DNA of 64,000 nt, taken from Strongylocentrotus droebachiensis (Eukaryota > Echinodermata > Echinoidea > Camarodonta > Strongylocentrotidae). Below, in pieces: positions 49,801-59,020 of this stretch. Every line of letters starts with the position of its first letter. Position 1 is the stretch's first letter. Both the position numbers and the translations under genes were made by a program. The DNA lies in the NCBI GenBank assembly GCA_035222895.1, contig JAVYIG010004969.1:1-64000 (forward strand), read 5' to 3'. The notes below the pieces were generated by a model. The model worked only from the letters and a program-made list of their open reading frames with translations, was not told where the DNA came from and did no database searches.

Positions 49801-52295
49801 TTTAAAGGGGCTTTATAACTGGGTAGTTATTTTAAAAACGATCATATATTTTACTTTCGTAATACCACATTCATTTTCATATATAAGAAATCAAAATTAG
49901 GATTGACCATCGGTAAAATGTCTGCGCAAAGTTGGCTCTTAAAAGAGACATCTGCGCAAGTTCCGATGGTAAGTGTTAGTTCCGAGCAGTTTGAGTTTGT
50001 TATGACAATTTATATTATCTTTCCTAACTTTAAAAATAACACCGTTTTCACAATACGGACCCTGATCCTTAGCACTCCAAGAGCACTCCCTCCCCCTCCC
50101 TCATTTGTGATTCACTTGCCCAGTTAACTTCTGTAGAACATTGCATTATAAAAACTCGTTTCGTTCCGTAGTAAAATTGTCTGAAAAACTAGGTTGCAAA
50201 ATGCGTTTCCCCTTGAATAAATATATATATGTATATGTATTGGATTTAATCTAGAATGGCAGATATAATTACGTCAGTGTACAAGTGTGGATAATCAGTC
50301 AAACGACTTCAACATACCCGAGGGGTGTCCTCGATTCGTCTCTCAACTTCTTTGGGTGGCCGCTGGGGCTCTGTTTATAGAAAAGTGGCAACTTCATGAT
50401 GAGATTATAAATCCGAAAAGGACACCTTGTATGAAAGGGAGCAAGGTTCCCGTAATTCCCTTTCCACATATTACGTGTTTGAGAAGAGTTTGTAAGCGAA
50501 ACGTAATTAGGGAAAGTGCCAATCACAAAAACCAAAAAAAAAAAAAGGATAGCTAAGCGATGTGGGAATGAGTCTTAACGGGCAACACAACCCTTATAAT
50601 AAGTTCATTTTTATGAAAGCAGGTAAATAAGATAAACAGCGTGGTGAAAGTATAAAATTAATCAGATGACTATGAATGTTCGAAATACGAGCTCTTAAAA
50701 TGAGGGAGGATCTCAAACAGGCATTTCCGTGGACTGTGACTGGGACACAGACAACTCTCTAATTTGTCGTGTACACAAACATAATTAATTCCTGTCTTTT
50801 CCCTTTAGGGCACAACCCAAACTTCTCAAAATGAAGTGTGGATATCATTTAATTATAGGTCCTCTAAAGAGAAAATGATCCTCCTGAGTTTAATAATACA
50901 TTTTTTAGAAAAATTGAAATTTTAGTCATTTTGTATGTTGAAACAAAGTTGAAGTGGCCATACCCATAGTGATTACAGCTGTCAAAATTCATTTCCCATT
51001 TCCAATTATTTTGGGGTCCTATTTCATTCAAACTATCACCGGTCTGCTTCTCTGATTTTCTGCTTCGTTCTGGAGTAGTTTGGTGGCAAGGGTGTATCAT
51101 CATATAAAGTTATTAGCTAAGCTAAATTATGTAGGGTTCATTTTTTTCTTTACCAAAGGAAAGGAACGAGCATTCGAGAGCTGCTAACACAACAACAACA
51201 TTTTTTTAGAATTCCGGTCCTGATAAATAGCACTAGATCAACCCAGAAATGATTTGTAATGCCATACATCGAAGCTTAAAATGTAATAGGTTTCATATTC
51301 CTTGCTAAACTAAAAACTGGAGTCAGTGAGGCAGGCGTTGTGCTTGGATGATACCGAATAAGCGATCAATTAAAACATTAAGATTATATAAATGACTGCA
51401 TATAAAAAAAAAACTTACCTCCAAAGGGTTATGCCGAGTATAAAGAAATACCACTGTTTTTTGCAAGTACTACTTTTATTAGATATCCAAATACACTCTT
51501 CATATTTCCACCTTTGGTAACTACAAAATGAACCCTAAAGAATTAAGCCTCTTTAACAACCTTATATGATGATACACCCCTACCGATGATGACTTATAAA
51601 TACTGATATAAACTTTCTTCATCATGTTTTTACAAGTACGACTTTTATTAGATATCTAAAATACACTCTATATATGTTCACCTTTGGTAACTACAAAATG
51701 AACCATAAAGAATTAAGCCTACCTAACAAAATTATATGAGGATACACCCCTACCGATGATGACTTATATATACCGATATAGACTTTCTTAACCATATTTT
51801 GGCAAATACGACTTTTATTAGAAATCCAAATACACTCTATATATTTTCACCTCGACAAATGTTGTTGTTGTTGTTGACAGCATCGAATGCTCGTTCCTTT
51901 CCTTTGGTAAATACAAAATGAACCCTAAAGAATTAAGCCTACCTAATAACCTTATATGATGATACACCCCTACCAATGATGACTTATAAATACCGATTCA
52001 AATTTTCTTATCAAATCTCATTAAATCATGTGTGTGCTGTTCCAAGATCAACTGTAAACAAACGATCCAATCCGTTTGGGCGAAAAGAAGAGGCATCTTC
52101 AAACCTAAATGAGTGTAATAGTTCTAGTTACACGACTCGTTTATAATTTATTCTAATATTCGTGTTCTTATGTCATTATTTACTCGCAGATTAAAATCGG
52201 ATCCCTTTGGAGAGTACGAATGGGACTACATAGCGGTTCCGAATTGCTGTTCGTGCAAGATTGAGCTAGCACCTGGGGAACAAGTATTAGGTTAA
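25753..52295 (+). CDS. Six-exon gene for a secreted neurotrophin/Spätzle-like cysteine-knot protein (whole gene)
   Basis: Joined CDS: 25753-25810, 38251-38321, 40184-40387, 41132-41215, 47935-48179, 52190-52295; 768 nt, 255 residues plus TAA. Every junction has GT/AG and the phases agree. The precursor has a signal peptide (about 1-25), a proline-rich pro-region (44-111), a sequon NKT at 120-122, a Lys-Arg at 145-146, then a domain with Cys 148, 181, 195, 209, 240, 241 and 243. C148 is followed by EEISRW, the second Cys by an NP, and the domain ends V-P-N-C-C-S-C. Neurotrophins have a similar Cys order and CxC end; Drosophila Spätzle ends in CCxC. Inferred role: a dimeric extracellular ligand released from a pro-protein, for a Trk/p75- or Toll-type receptor. 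Vertebrate neurotrophins are encoded by one coding exon, so this intron-rich layout differs. Family call is by eye; a Trunk/PTTH or other cysteine-knot family is the main alternative. UTR ends are not determined. Confidence 0.8.
26183..27710. mobile_element. Possible 1.5-kb inverted-repeat element (AATTAGGTGATACGTA ends)
   Basis: AATTAGGTGATACGTA at 26186 is matched by TACGTATCACCTAATT ending near 27707. A second inner copy of the GGTGATACGTA word precedes the right end, making a small hairpin at 27673-27702. The interior includes a CpG-rich alternating purine-pyrimidine stretch at 27319-27367. No transposase was seen. Confidence 0.4.
27766..27890 (-). mobile_element. tRNA-SINE 3' half, minus strand
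   Basis: Reverse complement carries AAGCCTAAATCCGATGACCG, TATCTGAAAAGCGCTT and an (ATT)n tail, matching the tail of the full SINE at 48536-48895. Confidence 0.7.
33417..34258. repeat. Duplicated segment of about 100 bp, second copy interrupted
   Basis: 33417-33513 recurs at 33940-33991 plus 34201-34258 (shared words AAGTATAGTGTTTGGTCAAT and CCAATCGCCAAAACATGCTT). The second copy is split by the MITE at 33992. Confidence 0.9.
33992..34197. mobile_element. 206-bp MITE with TTA target duplication proven by an empty paralogous site
   Basis: The uninterrupted copy at about 33455 reads CAATTATTAAAGTG. Here the same sequence is split after TTA (33989-33991), and TTA recurs at 34198-34200. Termini ACTCTTATCGTGCC and the complement of GGCAGGCAATGAGT are imperfectly inverted. 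A three-base TTA duplication fits PIF/Harbinger. Confidence 0.82.
36005..36109. mobile_element. Short MITE, about 105 bp
   Basis: Left ACTAAGAAAAAGGGGTGCAA and right TTGCACCCTCATTTCTTAGT are inverted copies. The inner part also pairs in pieces around TGCATC and TGCTGCTA. Confidence 0.65.
37372..37712. repeat. 137-bp tandem repeat, about 2.5 copies
   Basis: GTAGGGATAATCACTG recurs with spacing of about 137 (37399, 37536, 37673), joined by ATCAATTTGCCTAAA blocks. It ends about 540 bases before exon 2. Confidence 0.88.
38251..38321 (+). CDS. Exon 2: end of signal peptide and start of pro-region
   Basis: 71 nt, preceded by a pyrimidine-rich ctgtttacag acceptor and followed by gtaaag. With the single base from exon 1 it gives 24 codons (residues 20-43), beginning GLISRILSL and ending in a charged stretch rich in D, R and E. 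A dibasic RR lies at residues 39-40. It exits in phase 0. Intron 1 before it is about 12.4 kb. No other exon with matching phase was seen inside that intron, but one cannot be excluded by eye. Confidence 0.78.
40184..40387 (+). CDS. Exon 3: proline-rich pro-region
   Basis: 204 nt, phase 0 to phase 0, 68 codons (residues 44-111). The acceptor is a strong pyrimidine tract ending attctcag and the donor is gtaagt. The peptide has two PPP runs (residues 54-56 and 61-63), a third PPP followed by Lys-Arg at 99-100, and otherwise no Cys. It is read as a flexible pro-region; the second Lys-Arg may be an extra processing site. The same stretch is open on the minus strand too, but the + strand frame fits the splice sites and neighbouring phases. 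Confidence 0.82.
41132..41215 (+). CDS. Exon 4: small pro-region exon with N-glycosylation sequon
   Basis: 84 nt, 28 codons (residues 112-139), phase 0 at both ends. The acceptor tract ends atctctag and the donor is gtacgg, the weaker of the two sites. The peptide is hydrophilic and has N-K-T at 120-122. Because it is symmetric (phase 0/0), skipping it would keep the frame, so it could be a cassette exon. Its inclusion rests only on splice sites, open frame and phase, making it the least certain exon. Confidence 0.62.
41691..41920 (+). mobile_element. tRNA-derived SINE, head and body
   Basis: Starts GTGTCATGGTACAGTGGTTC (A-box region), B box GGTTCGAATCCC, then AGTCCTTTGGCAAGTAATCA and ACCTGGCAATTG-type body. 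The 3' half diverges from the 48536 copy. Confidence 0.7.
42045..42117 (+). repeat. Interstitial degenerate telomere-like tract
   Basis: Begins with exact TTAGGG units (TTAGGGTTAGGGTTGGGGTT) and drifts through TTTAGG to TTCGGG variants over about 70 bases. TTAGGG is the usual telomere repeat of deuterostomes. Confidence 0.88.
42726..43200. repeat. Degenerate tandem repeat, unit about 165 bp
   Basis: Shared blocks: CCGG(A/G)TGTATAA.GTTC, TCGATTTCAGCTGAAAA (42785 and 42955) and GTAATTAATTAG with GA.GAAGA.ATTGATTGA. A third partial unit follows the C12 run at 43053-43064. Confidence 0.7.
43797..44345. mobile_element. Inverted-repeat element serving as host of a nested MITE
   Basis: Left arm (43797-43866) matches the reverse complement of 44281-44345 (for example CAATAGTGC.AATATTTTCAT and GTTGAAAGATTAAC). 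Its centre is a palindrome at 44239-44290 with CTATTCAACTCGGC and its complement. The left arm is interrupted at TTAA by the element at 43863-44237. Confidence 0.75.
43863..44237 (+). mobile_element. TTAA-flanked MITE, copy 3 (nested)
   Basis: Full copy starting TTAAAGGTCAAGACCAGT and ending ACTGGTCTTTACCTTTAA. Comparing the two arms of its host shows the empty site as GAAAGATTAACATT on the right arm against GAAAGATTAA plus insert plus TTAACGTT here, so TTAA is the duplicated target. Confidence 0.85.
45626..45980 (-). mobile_element. TTAA-flanked MITE, chimeric fourth copy
   Basis: Ends TTAAAGGTATAGACCAGT and ACCGGTCTATATCTTTAA. The first 150 bases are the reverse complement of the right end of copies 1-3 (GAGCTTCC / GGAAGCTC, ATGTGAAAGAATATGTTTTG). 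The rest is unrelated to them. Confidence 0.78.
46515..46790 (+). mobile_element. tRNA-derived SINE with (ATT)n tail
   Basis: Head GGTGTGGTATAATGATTCAT, B box GGGTTCGAATCTC, then ACTGATGTCGTTTTGG and a TTGGCAAG block, ending in an (ATT)n-rich tail at 46695-46785. Confidence 0.75.
47935..48179 (+). CDS. Exon 5: processing site and first four cysteines of the knot domain
   Basis: 245 nt; phase 0 in, phase 2 out; residues 140-220 plus two bases of 221. The acceptor follows a long CT tract ending ttctcttag. The Lys-Arg at 145-146 sits two residues before C148 and would release a 109-residue mature chain. Cys 148, 181, 195 and 209 are here. Spacing between the second and third Cys is 13 with an NP in it, and the fourth Cys is in a D-G-S-C context. 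The donor gttaat is weak, yet its phase joins exon 6 without a break and the joined peptide (W-I-L-A-Y-S-R then Y-E-W-D-Y-I-A-V) matches the paired beta-strand pattern of neurotrophin-type knots. Confidence 0.85.
48255..48480. mobile_element. MITE with long arms, 75 bp after the exon 5 donor
   Basis: CACTATGAACATGACGGACA at the left is inverted at the right end, and GAACATCCCTTCACTG pairs with its complement near 48385. TAA occurs directly outside both ends. The right arm has an extra segment of about 50 bases. Confidence 0.82.
48536..48895 (+). mobile_element. Full-length tRNA-derived SINE
   Basis: About 360 bp. Head GATGCTGTGGTCTAATAAGT, B box GGGTTCAAATCTC, body with CCTTTGGCAAGAC, GGGTACCCGGTAGGATGCG and GAATCCGATGACCGGGATAA, then TCTGTAAAGCGCTTAGAGGC, TTAAGCGCTACATAAAAGC and an (ATT)n tail. 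This is the reference copy for the family in this window. Confidence 0.85.
49286..49511. mobile_element. MITE with GGGGCGTTTCATGAA termini and expanded poly-C
   Basis: CCAGGGGGGCGTTTCATGAA at the left is inverted at the right. Arms of about 65 bases (to about 49355 and from about 49405) match almost exactly and themselves contain the hairpin GTCGGTGGTTTTCACCGAC. The right end has C13, one A, then C21, where the left has six G. Confidence 0.88.
51090..51980. mobile_element. Inverted-repeat structure enclosing a tandem array
   Basis: 51090-51210 is the reverse complement of 51850-51975 (shared words: AGGAACGAGCATTCGA, TGTATCATCATATAA, CAACAACAACATTT). Most of the tandem repeat at 51459 lies between. 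Its right end is about 210 bases before exon 6. Confidence 0.7.
51459..52017. repeat. About 170-bp tandem repeat, three copies
   Basis: ACTTTTATTAGA and ATACACCCCTACC blocks recur at about 170-base spacing (51468, 51639, 51810). The third copy has an extra piece of about 47 bases carrying GTTGTTGTTGTTG, which is the segment also found inverted at 51180-51210. Confidence 0.9.
52190..52295 (+). CDS. Exon 6: last cysteines (CCSC) and stop
   Basis: 106 nt beginning after actcgcag; residues 221-255, then TAA at 52293-52295. It holds Y-E-W-D-Y-I-A-V-P-N-C-C-S-C-K-I followed by a 10-residue tail. The adjacent Cys pair plus CxC is like the end of Spätzle; neurotrophins have only the CxC. The intron before it falls inside the knot domain, between the fourth and fifth Cys. 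Possible poly(A) signals downstream are an ATTAAA near 52417 and an AATAAA at about 53092; neither is proven. Confidence 0.85.
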
Positions 52296-52569
52296 CTCTT
52301 CATCCAAACATGTCTTTAAGTTTTTATTTTTTCACTTACCAGTTTTCAGGATATTTAAAGTATTATTAATTTAAACCTATATTTACCACATTATGTTCTT
52401 CACAAGGCCTGTGTTATTATTAAATATTTTTAATCAATTCAATTCTATTTCAATTTCAATTCAATTCAATTCGATTCAATCCAATTCAGAGGGGGGGGGG
52501 GTGTATTGTAACCCCCCTCCCCCTTGAGTGGAAGTTGCGATTAAATTCTGATATAGCTACCTATTTTGT

Positions 52570-52722
52570 TTTCATAGGGTGGGTTTGCTGCTTGTGCAAG
52601 ATCATGCTAGCTCATTGGGAACAAGAATTTATTTAATTCTTTATCAAATTCCTATATTTTACCTACCAATTTTCACGATAATTACGTTATTATTCGCTAA
52701 AAAAATATGATTTAAACTTGAG
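52570..52722 (+). pseudogene. Decayed copy of the end of exon 6 with its 3' flank
   Basis: From 52586 the sequence repeats the end of exon 6. In the matching frame it reads C-C-L-C-K-I-M-L-A-H-W-E-Q-E-F-I then TAA at 52634-52636, against C-C-S-C-K-I-E-L-A-P-G-E-Q-V-L-G then TAA in exon 6. The 3' flank also aligns for about 80 bases. The only nearby acceptor (ttttcatag before 52578) would join exon 5 in the wrong frame, and the W-D-Y-I strand is missing, so it is called a pseudo-exon, though an alternative exon cannot be ruled out. A related flank segment recurs at about 52757-52800. Confidence 0.6.
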
Positions 52723-54159
52723 TCGCTCACCAGGCATTCGTGATTAGAAAATATTTTAACACTTGAGCGAAAGTTGTGATTATTTTGATATAGCCATCTA
52801 AATTTGTGTAGAGGTTTCCATTATTCCCTTAATCTGATCTATAATCAAGAGAAACGTCATTCAGACATGTTACTTCTTTGATAACTCTGGCATTATGTCG
52901 CTTGAAAAGTATTATGTTCTTTGTTACATCTAAGTAAATCCATCTCGACTACCTTATGATTCTAAAAGTGAAGATGCTTCGATTTTTTTGATATTTTAAA
53001 CTATTATTTATTCGGAATTTAGCAATTTACATTAAGACTATTGTTGTTCTTTTTGTATTTGTTCTGTATTTTTAATACAAAATAAGATCAAAATAAAAAA
53101 TGGCATATCTGATTATCGACTAAGATTAAAGTCATTAATATTTGTATAAAGGGTTTCATATATTGTCTTTTAACAACAGCAACAACAAGGGCGTTTATTC
53201 TTTGTTAAGGTGTGAGTGAACGCTTTCCAGTCTCAAAACAGGCGTTATCATGTTTCATACGATGCGTATATTCTTTTTCCAAATATGTTGATTGTATTGT
53301 AGACGCAATTTTTTCCATTTTCCTGTCATTTTTCATACTTCATTGACGATATTGCCAATTGGTGAAAAACAGTTTCGCTTGTTGCAAATCAAACAAGTCT
53401 GTAGCCTCGAATTGCTGTATATGATATTAGCAATATATTCACTTATATTTGATTCAGTCTGTGCCAAAAATGTGTTTTATGTTATCATTACAAAAATAAA
53501 GCAATCGGGCATTTTACCTCAAACTTAACCGAATGTCATACATGTTATCATGCCGTAATGCCAGACTATTATATTCTCAACAAACATTCACTACTTTTCA
53601 GGGCAGCAGAGTACTGGCATTTTACATATGAAGTAATTCTACTGTAAGAAATTGTAATACATTTTTGTTTTACACTAATCTATGTTCAACAGAGAAACAA
53701 ATTATGAGACTGCACTTTTCAGGTCGAACAGAGTATCAACATTTTATTCATAAAGCTTTCAATCCTAGTCGACTGTTAGACCTTTGCAGTGCCAGGTTAT
53801 TAATTTATGTTTAACCCATGTTATGAGACTGTACTACGTGAACTGAGTATCATCTTTTTGCCTATGAATTAAGTCAAGCTTTGCCGATCATTTTGATGTT
53901 AGTGATGTTCAACTAATCGGTTTTTCAAAAAATATATATAACAGGTGCATGAGACAATGTTTTTTCGGATCTTTACAGTAAATAAGCTAAAAAGAATTTA
54001 TAAAATGCAAAAATGGTCCATTACATTATAAATTTTCCGGGCTGGTAACCTGCTCTCAGATAAAGCTTGAAGTTGCATGTTCAAAAAGCTGGATTGATTT
54101 TGATTGCATAAACAAGTCTGCGATTGCATAAAAGTTATGTCACCCATACATACGCATGT
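52723..54159. other. Downstream flank and possible 3' UTR; no gene seen
   Basis: AT-rich. AATAAA at about 53092 is a possible poly(A) signal for the gene ending at 52295. An open frame at 53292-53528 has no recognised motif. Confidence 0.45.
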
Positions 54160-54440
54160 GGAGTGTCATGGTATACTGTAGTTCATTTCACTCGACTCTC
54201 AATCCGGGGACTGAGGTTTCGAATCCCCACCCAGCACTAACGTCCTTTGGCAAGACATTAATATACTTTTGCCACTCTGCACCCAGGTGTTAATGGGTAC
54301 GCTATATACCAGAGCGTTACATATTTGACCACCAGCGGTGACAATGTACGAGCGTCAGGATAGTCACGGCTTGATGGATATTGTGTGCCATGGAGGCATG
54401 GAAGATGCTTCCATTAGGCCTAACAAAGATGTTGTATTGC
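54160..54440 (+). mobile_element. tRNA-derived SINE
   Basis: GTGTCATGGTATACTGTAGT head, TTTCGAATCCCC B box, ACTAACGTCCTTTGGCAAGA, then CACCCAGGTGTTAATGGGTA. Matches the 48536 family; the 3' end is worn. Confidence 0.75.
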
Positions 54441-54837
54441 CCTTTGCGACCGACCCTAAAAGCTTGATATCTACGATCGGCTTAAAAAAAAGAAATGTTA
54501 CCTTTTTTTTAAGAAAAAACTTATGAAAGCATTCAAAACTGAGAAATATCAGCCCGAAGTGGGAGAAAAAAAAAGTGTAAAGAAAAAGAAAGACCTCCGA
54601 CCGACGGACCCATGTTGCGTCACCTAAAGGGCACTAGAATTGTTTTTGTTCAAAGTCCTTATCAATATTATTGTTACGTGTATTACGGGGTTATTGTAAG
54701 TTGTTAGTACAAACAATTTCAGGCACTGATTATTTTTCTACGGGTGCTTGATTAAAAATGTAAAGAAGAGGAAGCGTTTTGTGGGTTTGGCGTGTGTGCG
54801 ATAGGGCGAGATAGATAGAGGATGAGAGTGCGCAGGC

Positions 54838-55857
54838 GAAAGAGAGAGAGAGAGAGAGAGAGAGTGAGAGAGAGCGAGCCATAGCGAAAGAGAGAGAGAG
54901 AAGGAACAAGTCGAAGTTGTCGAAATTCAAATGGTCGTTGATTTAAAGAAATCGATAAATAATTTGTCTTTCTTGTTGATATGTATTTTATGAAAAATGT
55001 GTAAATTATCGATTTATGTTTAAAATATTCACTATGTATGTAAAACAAATTTCAAATGAATGTACATTATCGGGCATTATTTGTATTTGTACGTGCAATT
55101 TCCGTGTTTGTAATTACACTACTTTTTTCTTTTTATTCTGTGATACACCTTGTATATAGTTTGTAGCTGCAGTTTTTAGGCACACCTCTTTGAATTCCGT
55201 ATTTAGAATTTGAGGAAAATAAATCACGAATGAAAAACGAAGGCATCGACTCAATGAGTTTTTATTTGTTTAATTTGTATGTGCTTTGTTAATCATTTAC
55301 TAATGCCTGTAGAATAAGATGAGGATAATAGTTCACGGCACAATTAAAACAAAACGAATCAATAAAACCACTTTAAAACACATTTTCTTTTTTAAAAGAA
55401 GGGAAAAATGAATATAATAAAAACACCGAATGAAAAGATTTTCGTACAAATGAACAATGGCACGCTCCAGCACCGTGCACATACACCTTTGGACCCCCTC
55501 CCACACACAAAAAATAGAAAAGGAGAGCGAGAGAGAGAGGGAGGGAGAGAGAGAGGGATAGAGAAAGAGGGAGATAGAAAGGGCAGAGAGGGACATAGGG
55601 AAAGGGAAGATAGATGGAAAGAGTAAAATGGAAAAAGGACGTAGATGAATCTAGAAGTTTCGGTTCCCCTTCTTTCGGTGATTCATGCTCCCCCGCAGTA
55701 GCTTTCAAGCCCGCTTGTATTATTATTAGCCCTATACAGTGGCGTATCCAGGGGGGGGGGGGGCAGCTCTGGTTAAAAAAAAAGTATAACAAAAGTTGGT
55801 AACCACAATTCTCCCCTTTTTTGTTTTGCTCAAGGGGGGGGGGGGATGTTGATTACA

Positions 55858-55892
<35 letters not shown>
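54838..55892. repeat. Cluster of GA-rich and TA microsatellites with poly-G runs
   Basis: (GA)n at 54838-54902, a GA-rich stretch at 55524-55620, G13 at 55751-55763, G12 at 55834-55845 and (TA)n at 55863-55891. Open frames over these stretches are not supported. The rest of 55050-57890 holds no recognised gene. Confidence 0.9.
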
Positions 55893-55896
<4 letters not shown>

Positions 55897-57894
55897 TTAT
55901 TTTTAGTGCTCACTAAATTGCATGCGACCCCCTCGAAGCAATTCCCCAAAGATGACAGCCCTGTTTTGGTACGTTGAGTTGAAATAACGGTCTGCACGAT
56001 TTTCAAATTTCCGGTCCCCCCTCCCCCTCCGCGCTTACCCTTACATATTATCTTTTTTGATTGATACTATAATTGTGTTTGGTAGGGAACCCAAACCTTA
56101 AATACTACACTGTTTGATATATTGTTGTGCTTATTTGATACTGTACTTGATACTATAATTATGATTAATGTGCAACAAACACCGTATACATATATTTGAG
56201 TTAATTGTGTGCGTATTTGGTACAATATTCGATACAATGATTAGGTTACATACACAATATACAATAAAATGTTTGAGATATCCTTCTCTTTATTAGAAGG
56301 TAATATAGACGCATATGTGCGTAGGAGATCAGAAATTCATGCTATATCATCTTTACCTCATCCTTTACCACTAACCTGCTTCTGTGACAGGTTCAAGAAT
56401 GGCCTCTATGTTGTTTAGAAGATGGACTGAGAGAGAAATATATTTTAGACGAAACTGTTCTCTCCGTACATAATATTTCGTTTTTTGCAAGTAAAACTTT
56501 TAAACCATTGCATGATCGCAATAACAAGATTTTTAAAGTATTAACTCCTCCACACAACAAAGGGGGATGTATAAAGAAGTTTGGGAAGTGATATTATTAA
56601 ATATCAAAAGGGATCAGTTTGTTTTTATGAAAAAAACGATCGCAAAAGAAAAAACGACTGAACTTTAATTGTAACACCTTATTGTACAATCACATACAAA
56701 CAATTATGTTATTCTTACGTAATGTATCATTAAAAAACGTAATATCTCAGCTAAGCGTGTTTCTATTAAAAACCATTATCCGGTTAATGGCCGATAAGGG
56801 ATAAATTTTGCCTAATAGAAACTGACTTAACATATTGAATAAATTGAATTGAATTTACCTTCTTGGCTATTATCCGGATAATGGCCGTGAGAGCTGTGAC
56901 GCGTTCACGGGCAAAGTTATCCTTCTTTTAGAAGGATAATGCAGGGGAAGCTTACCGGATAACGTAAGTATAAACTCACGCCGTTTCGATTGAGTGCACA
57001 TTACGGAGAGAAATTGAAAATCGGAGTGATCACGTGATCGGAATATTTTACCTCGACACTAAAATCCCAGTTTGATCTAGCAGTCCCACAAAACTTCGCG
57101 GTGACCTTAACCAAAGTTTGATGAACTTTTATTCACGGCCTTTTAACTATTGACTATTGATTTACAAAATATCAATATTTTACTTGGTGGTAAGTCAAGA
57201 CCATAACATTAACAAACATTAAGTATTTCATTAAGCAAGGGAAAACCTAATTTTCTTCGATTAGACTCGATTTTTATATACCGTATATAAAACAGAAATT
57301 ATATAAATAATAACACATAATAACAACACGAAACAATTTTGGAAGGATCGCCCTGCTCAGTTTATAGCACAGCTGTGCAACCGAGGGGTCCCAATAATAA
57401 AACAAACTCATGAGAGAAAATAACACGAAAGAGATCATTAACATACCACAAAGCACACATTGGTCACTTTTTTAAAACTTGTCCTCATCCAAAAGAAAAG
57501 CAGCCCCAGCACCCCTCCCACCTTGTGAACAACAGTGTGAAATACATTTATTCTTTTTAACGGGAAAAACATTTTTTTGACTTGTGTTCATTTATTTCCC
57601 TCACTTTTGTTGGTTACATTTACCATTCATTCCATTGCGATATTACATTTAATGCTTACTGGCTGATGACTATTGTTGTGTGGAAATACTCCTTTGAATT
57701 AATATTTCTAGAATCAATAGCATGAACGTAATTTTTTGTTTGTCTCAACAGACTCAAAGTTCTCGAGGAAGCAAGCATCTGTGTGGTTAATTCTTTTCTT
57801 CTAGATTATTATCTCATTGATTGAACAAATGAAAAGAGTAGTTCGGTAGATACTTTTCCGTAGAGGGCGACAAATTCCATCTATTCCTCTGCCA

Positions 57895-58248
57895 CATGAA
57901 GTCACGAGTTGGCGTGGGGTCCAGTGGGCGGAACCCCCGGAAGCTCAGTGCTTTTGGGCAATAAATTGAGGTCAGATGAGCATATTTTGATACCTTATTT
58001 GTGATACTGGCAGGACACAAATTGGTGTGGGGTGCAGGGGGCGGAGCTCCCAGAAGCTCAGGGGTTTTATACATTAAATTACCGTCATATGAGCATATTT
58101 TGATACCTTATTTGTGATACTGACAGGTCACGAATTGGCGTGGGGTCCAGCGGGTAGAGCCCCCGGAAGCTCAGGGGGTATAGGCATTTAATTACGGTCA
58201 GATGAGCATATTTCGATACCTTATTTGTGACACTGGCAGGTAAATATT
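57895..58248. repeat. 113-bp tandem repeat, three copies
   Basis: GAGCATATTT(T/C)GATACCTTA and GGCGTGGGGTCCAG-type blocks recur at exact 113-base spacing (57901, 58014, 58127). Confidence 0.92.
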
Positions 58249-58436
58249 GGTGTCTTTTATTCTTCCTCTTCTTTCTTTCCCTTTCTCTCCGCTTTCCCTT
58301 CTCTCTCTCTCTCTCTTTTGCGGGGGGGGGGGGCGCTCGGCCCCTCTGGATCCGCGCCTGTCTTCCCATGCCTCTAGAAGTTTCTTCCAATGTGTCTGTT
58401 TTATCGTTATTTATACATTTTAAACAAAAATTAATC

Positions 58437-58600
58437 ACAGCTCACTTGTACACCAGTAGTCTTTAAACAGGGAGGTCTCGGGTTCAAAACCAAGTCGAGG
58501 CGCTGTGCACTTTGGTATTAAGGTAGTTTTCCTTTTAGTCCTTATTACCAGGTACGTTGGAGAAGACGCTCCTCCAGTTGCTCACTTGCAATACACATGC
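58437..58600 (+). mobile_element. tRNA-derived SINE fragment, divergent subfamily
   Basis: ACCAGTAGTCTTTAAACAGG followed by a B box GGGTTCAAAACC and GGCGCTGTGCACTTTGG. The head differs from the 48536 family. Confidence 0.5.
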
Positions 58601-59020
58601 TGTCTTAGCAGTCATGTAAAACAAAGCATCGATCAACCCATCAATTAATGTTAGGCATCTTTCTTTTAATTCATTTTTATTCATTTATTTACTTATTTAT
58701 TTATTTTTAGTGTTCCGCTAGAATCCCTTCTCTGTCGGACAATGCACATTCATGAATATCAACAGCTACGAATAACTGAAATCATGTCTTACCCCATTTA
58801 AGTTACAATGAATCGGGCTCTTGATTGTGATGTCATAAAGAAAATGAGAAACCTGTTTTGTGATGTCATAAAAGGTTGCGTGTCCATTGTTTGAGACGCT
58901 GCTACGTAATGGTGTCACATGTCATGGTCGCTTGAAATTCACGCTTGATTCGAATTCTTCACTTTTTCAAATGCCGTTGTGCGTGTGCATAGTATGCAGC
59001 TAATTAACATGTAGGTATAA

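Larger units (their letters stand above)
48180..52189 (+). other. Intron 5 (about 4.0 kb), splits the knot domain
   Basis: Phase 2 intron between Cys 209 and Cys 240. It contains two inverted-repeat elements, a full SINE and a three-copy tandem repeat close to the acceptor. The stretch 49512-51089 has nothing else assigned. Confidence 0.75.

Noticed and set aside
55408-55626. Open frames across the GA-rich stretch
   Set aside because: Pure low-complexity translation (Glu/Arg/Gly or Leu/Ser).
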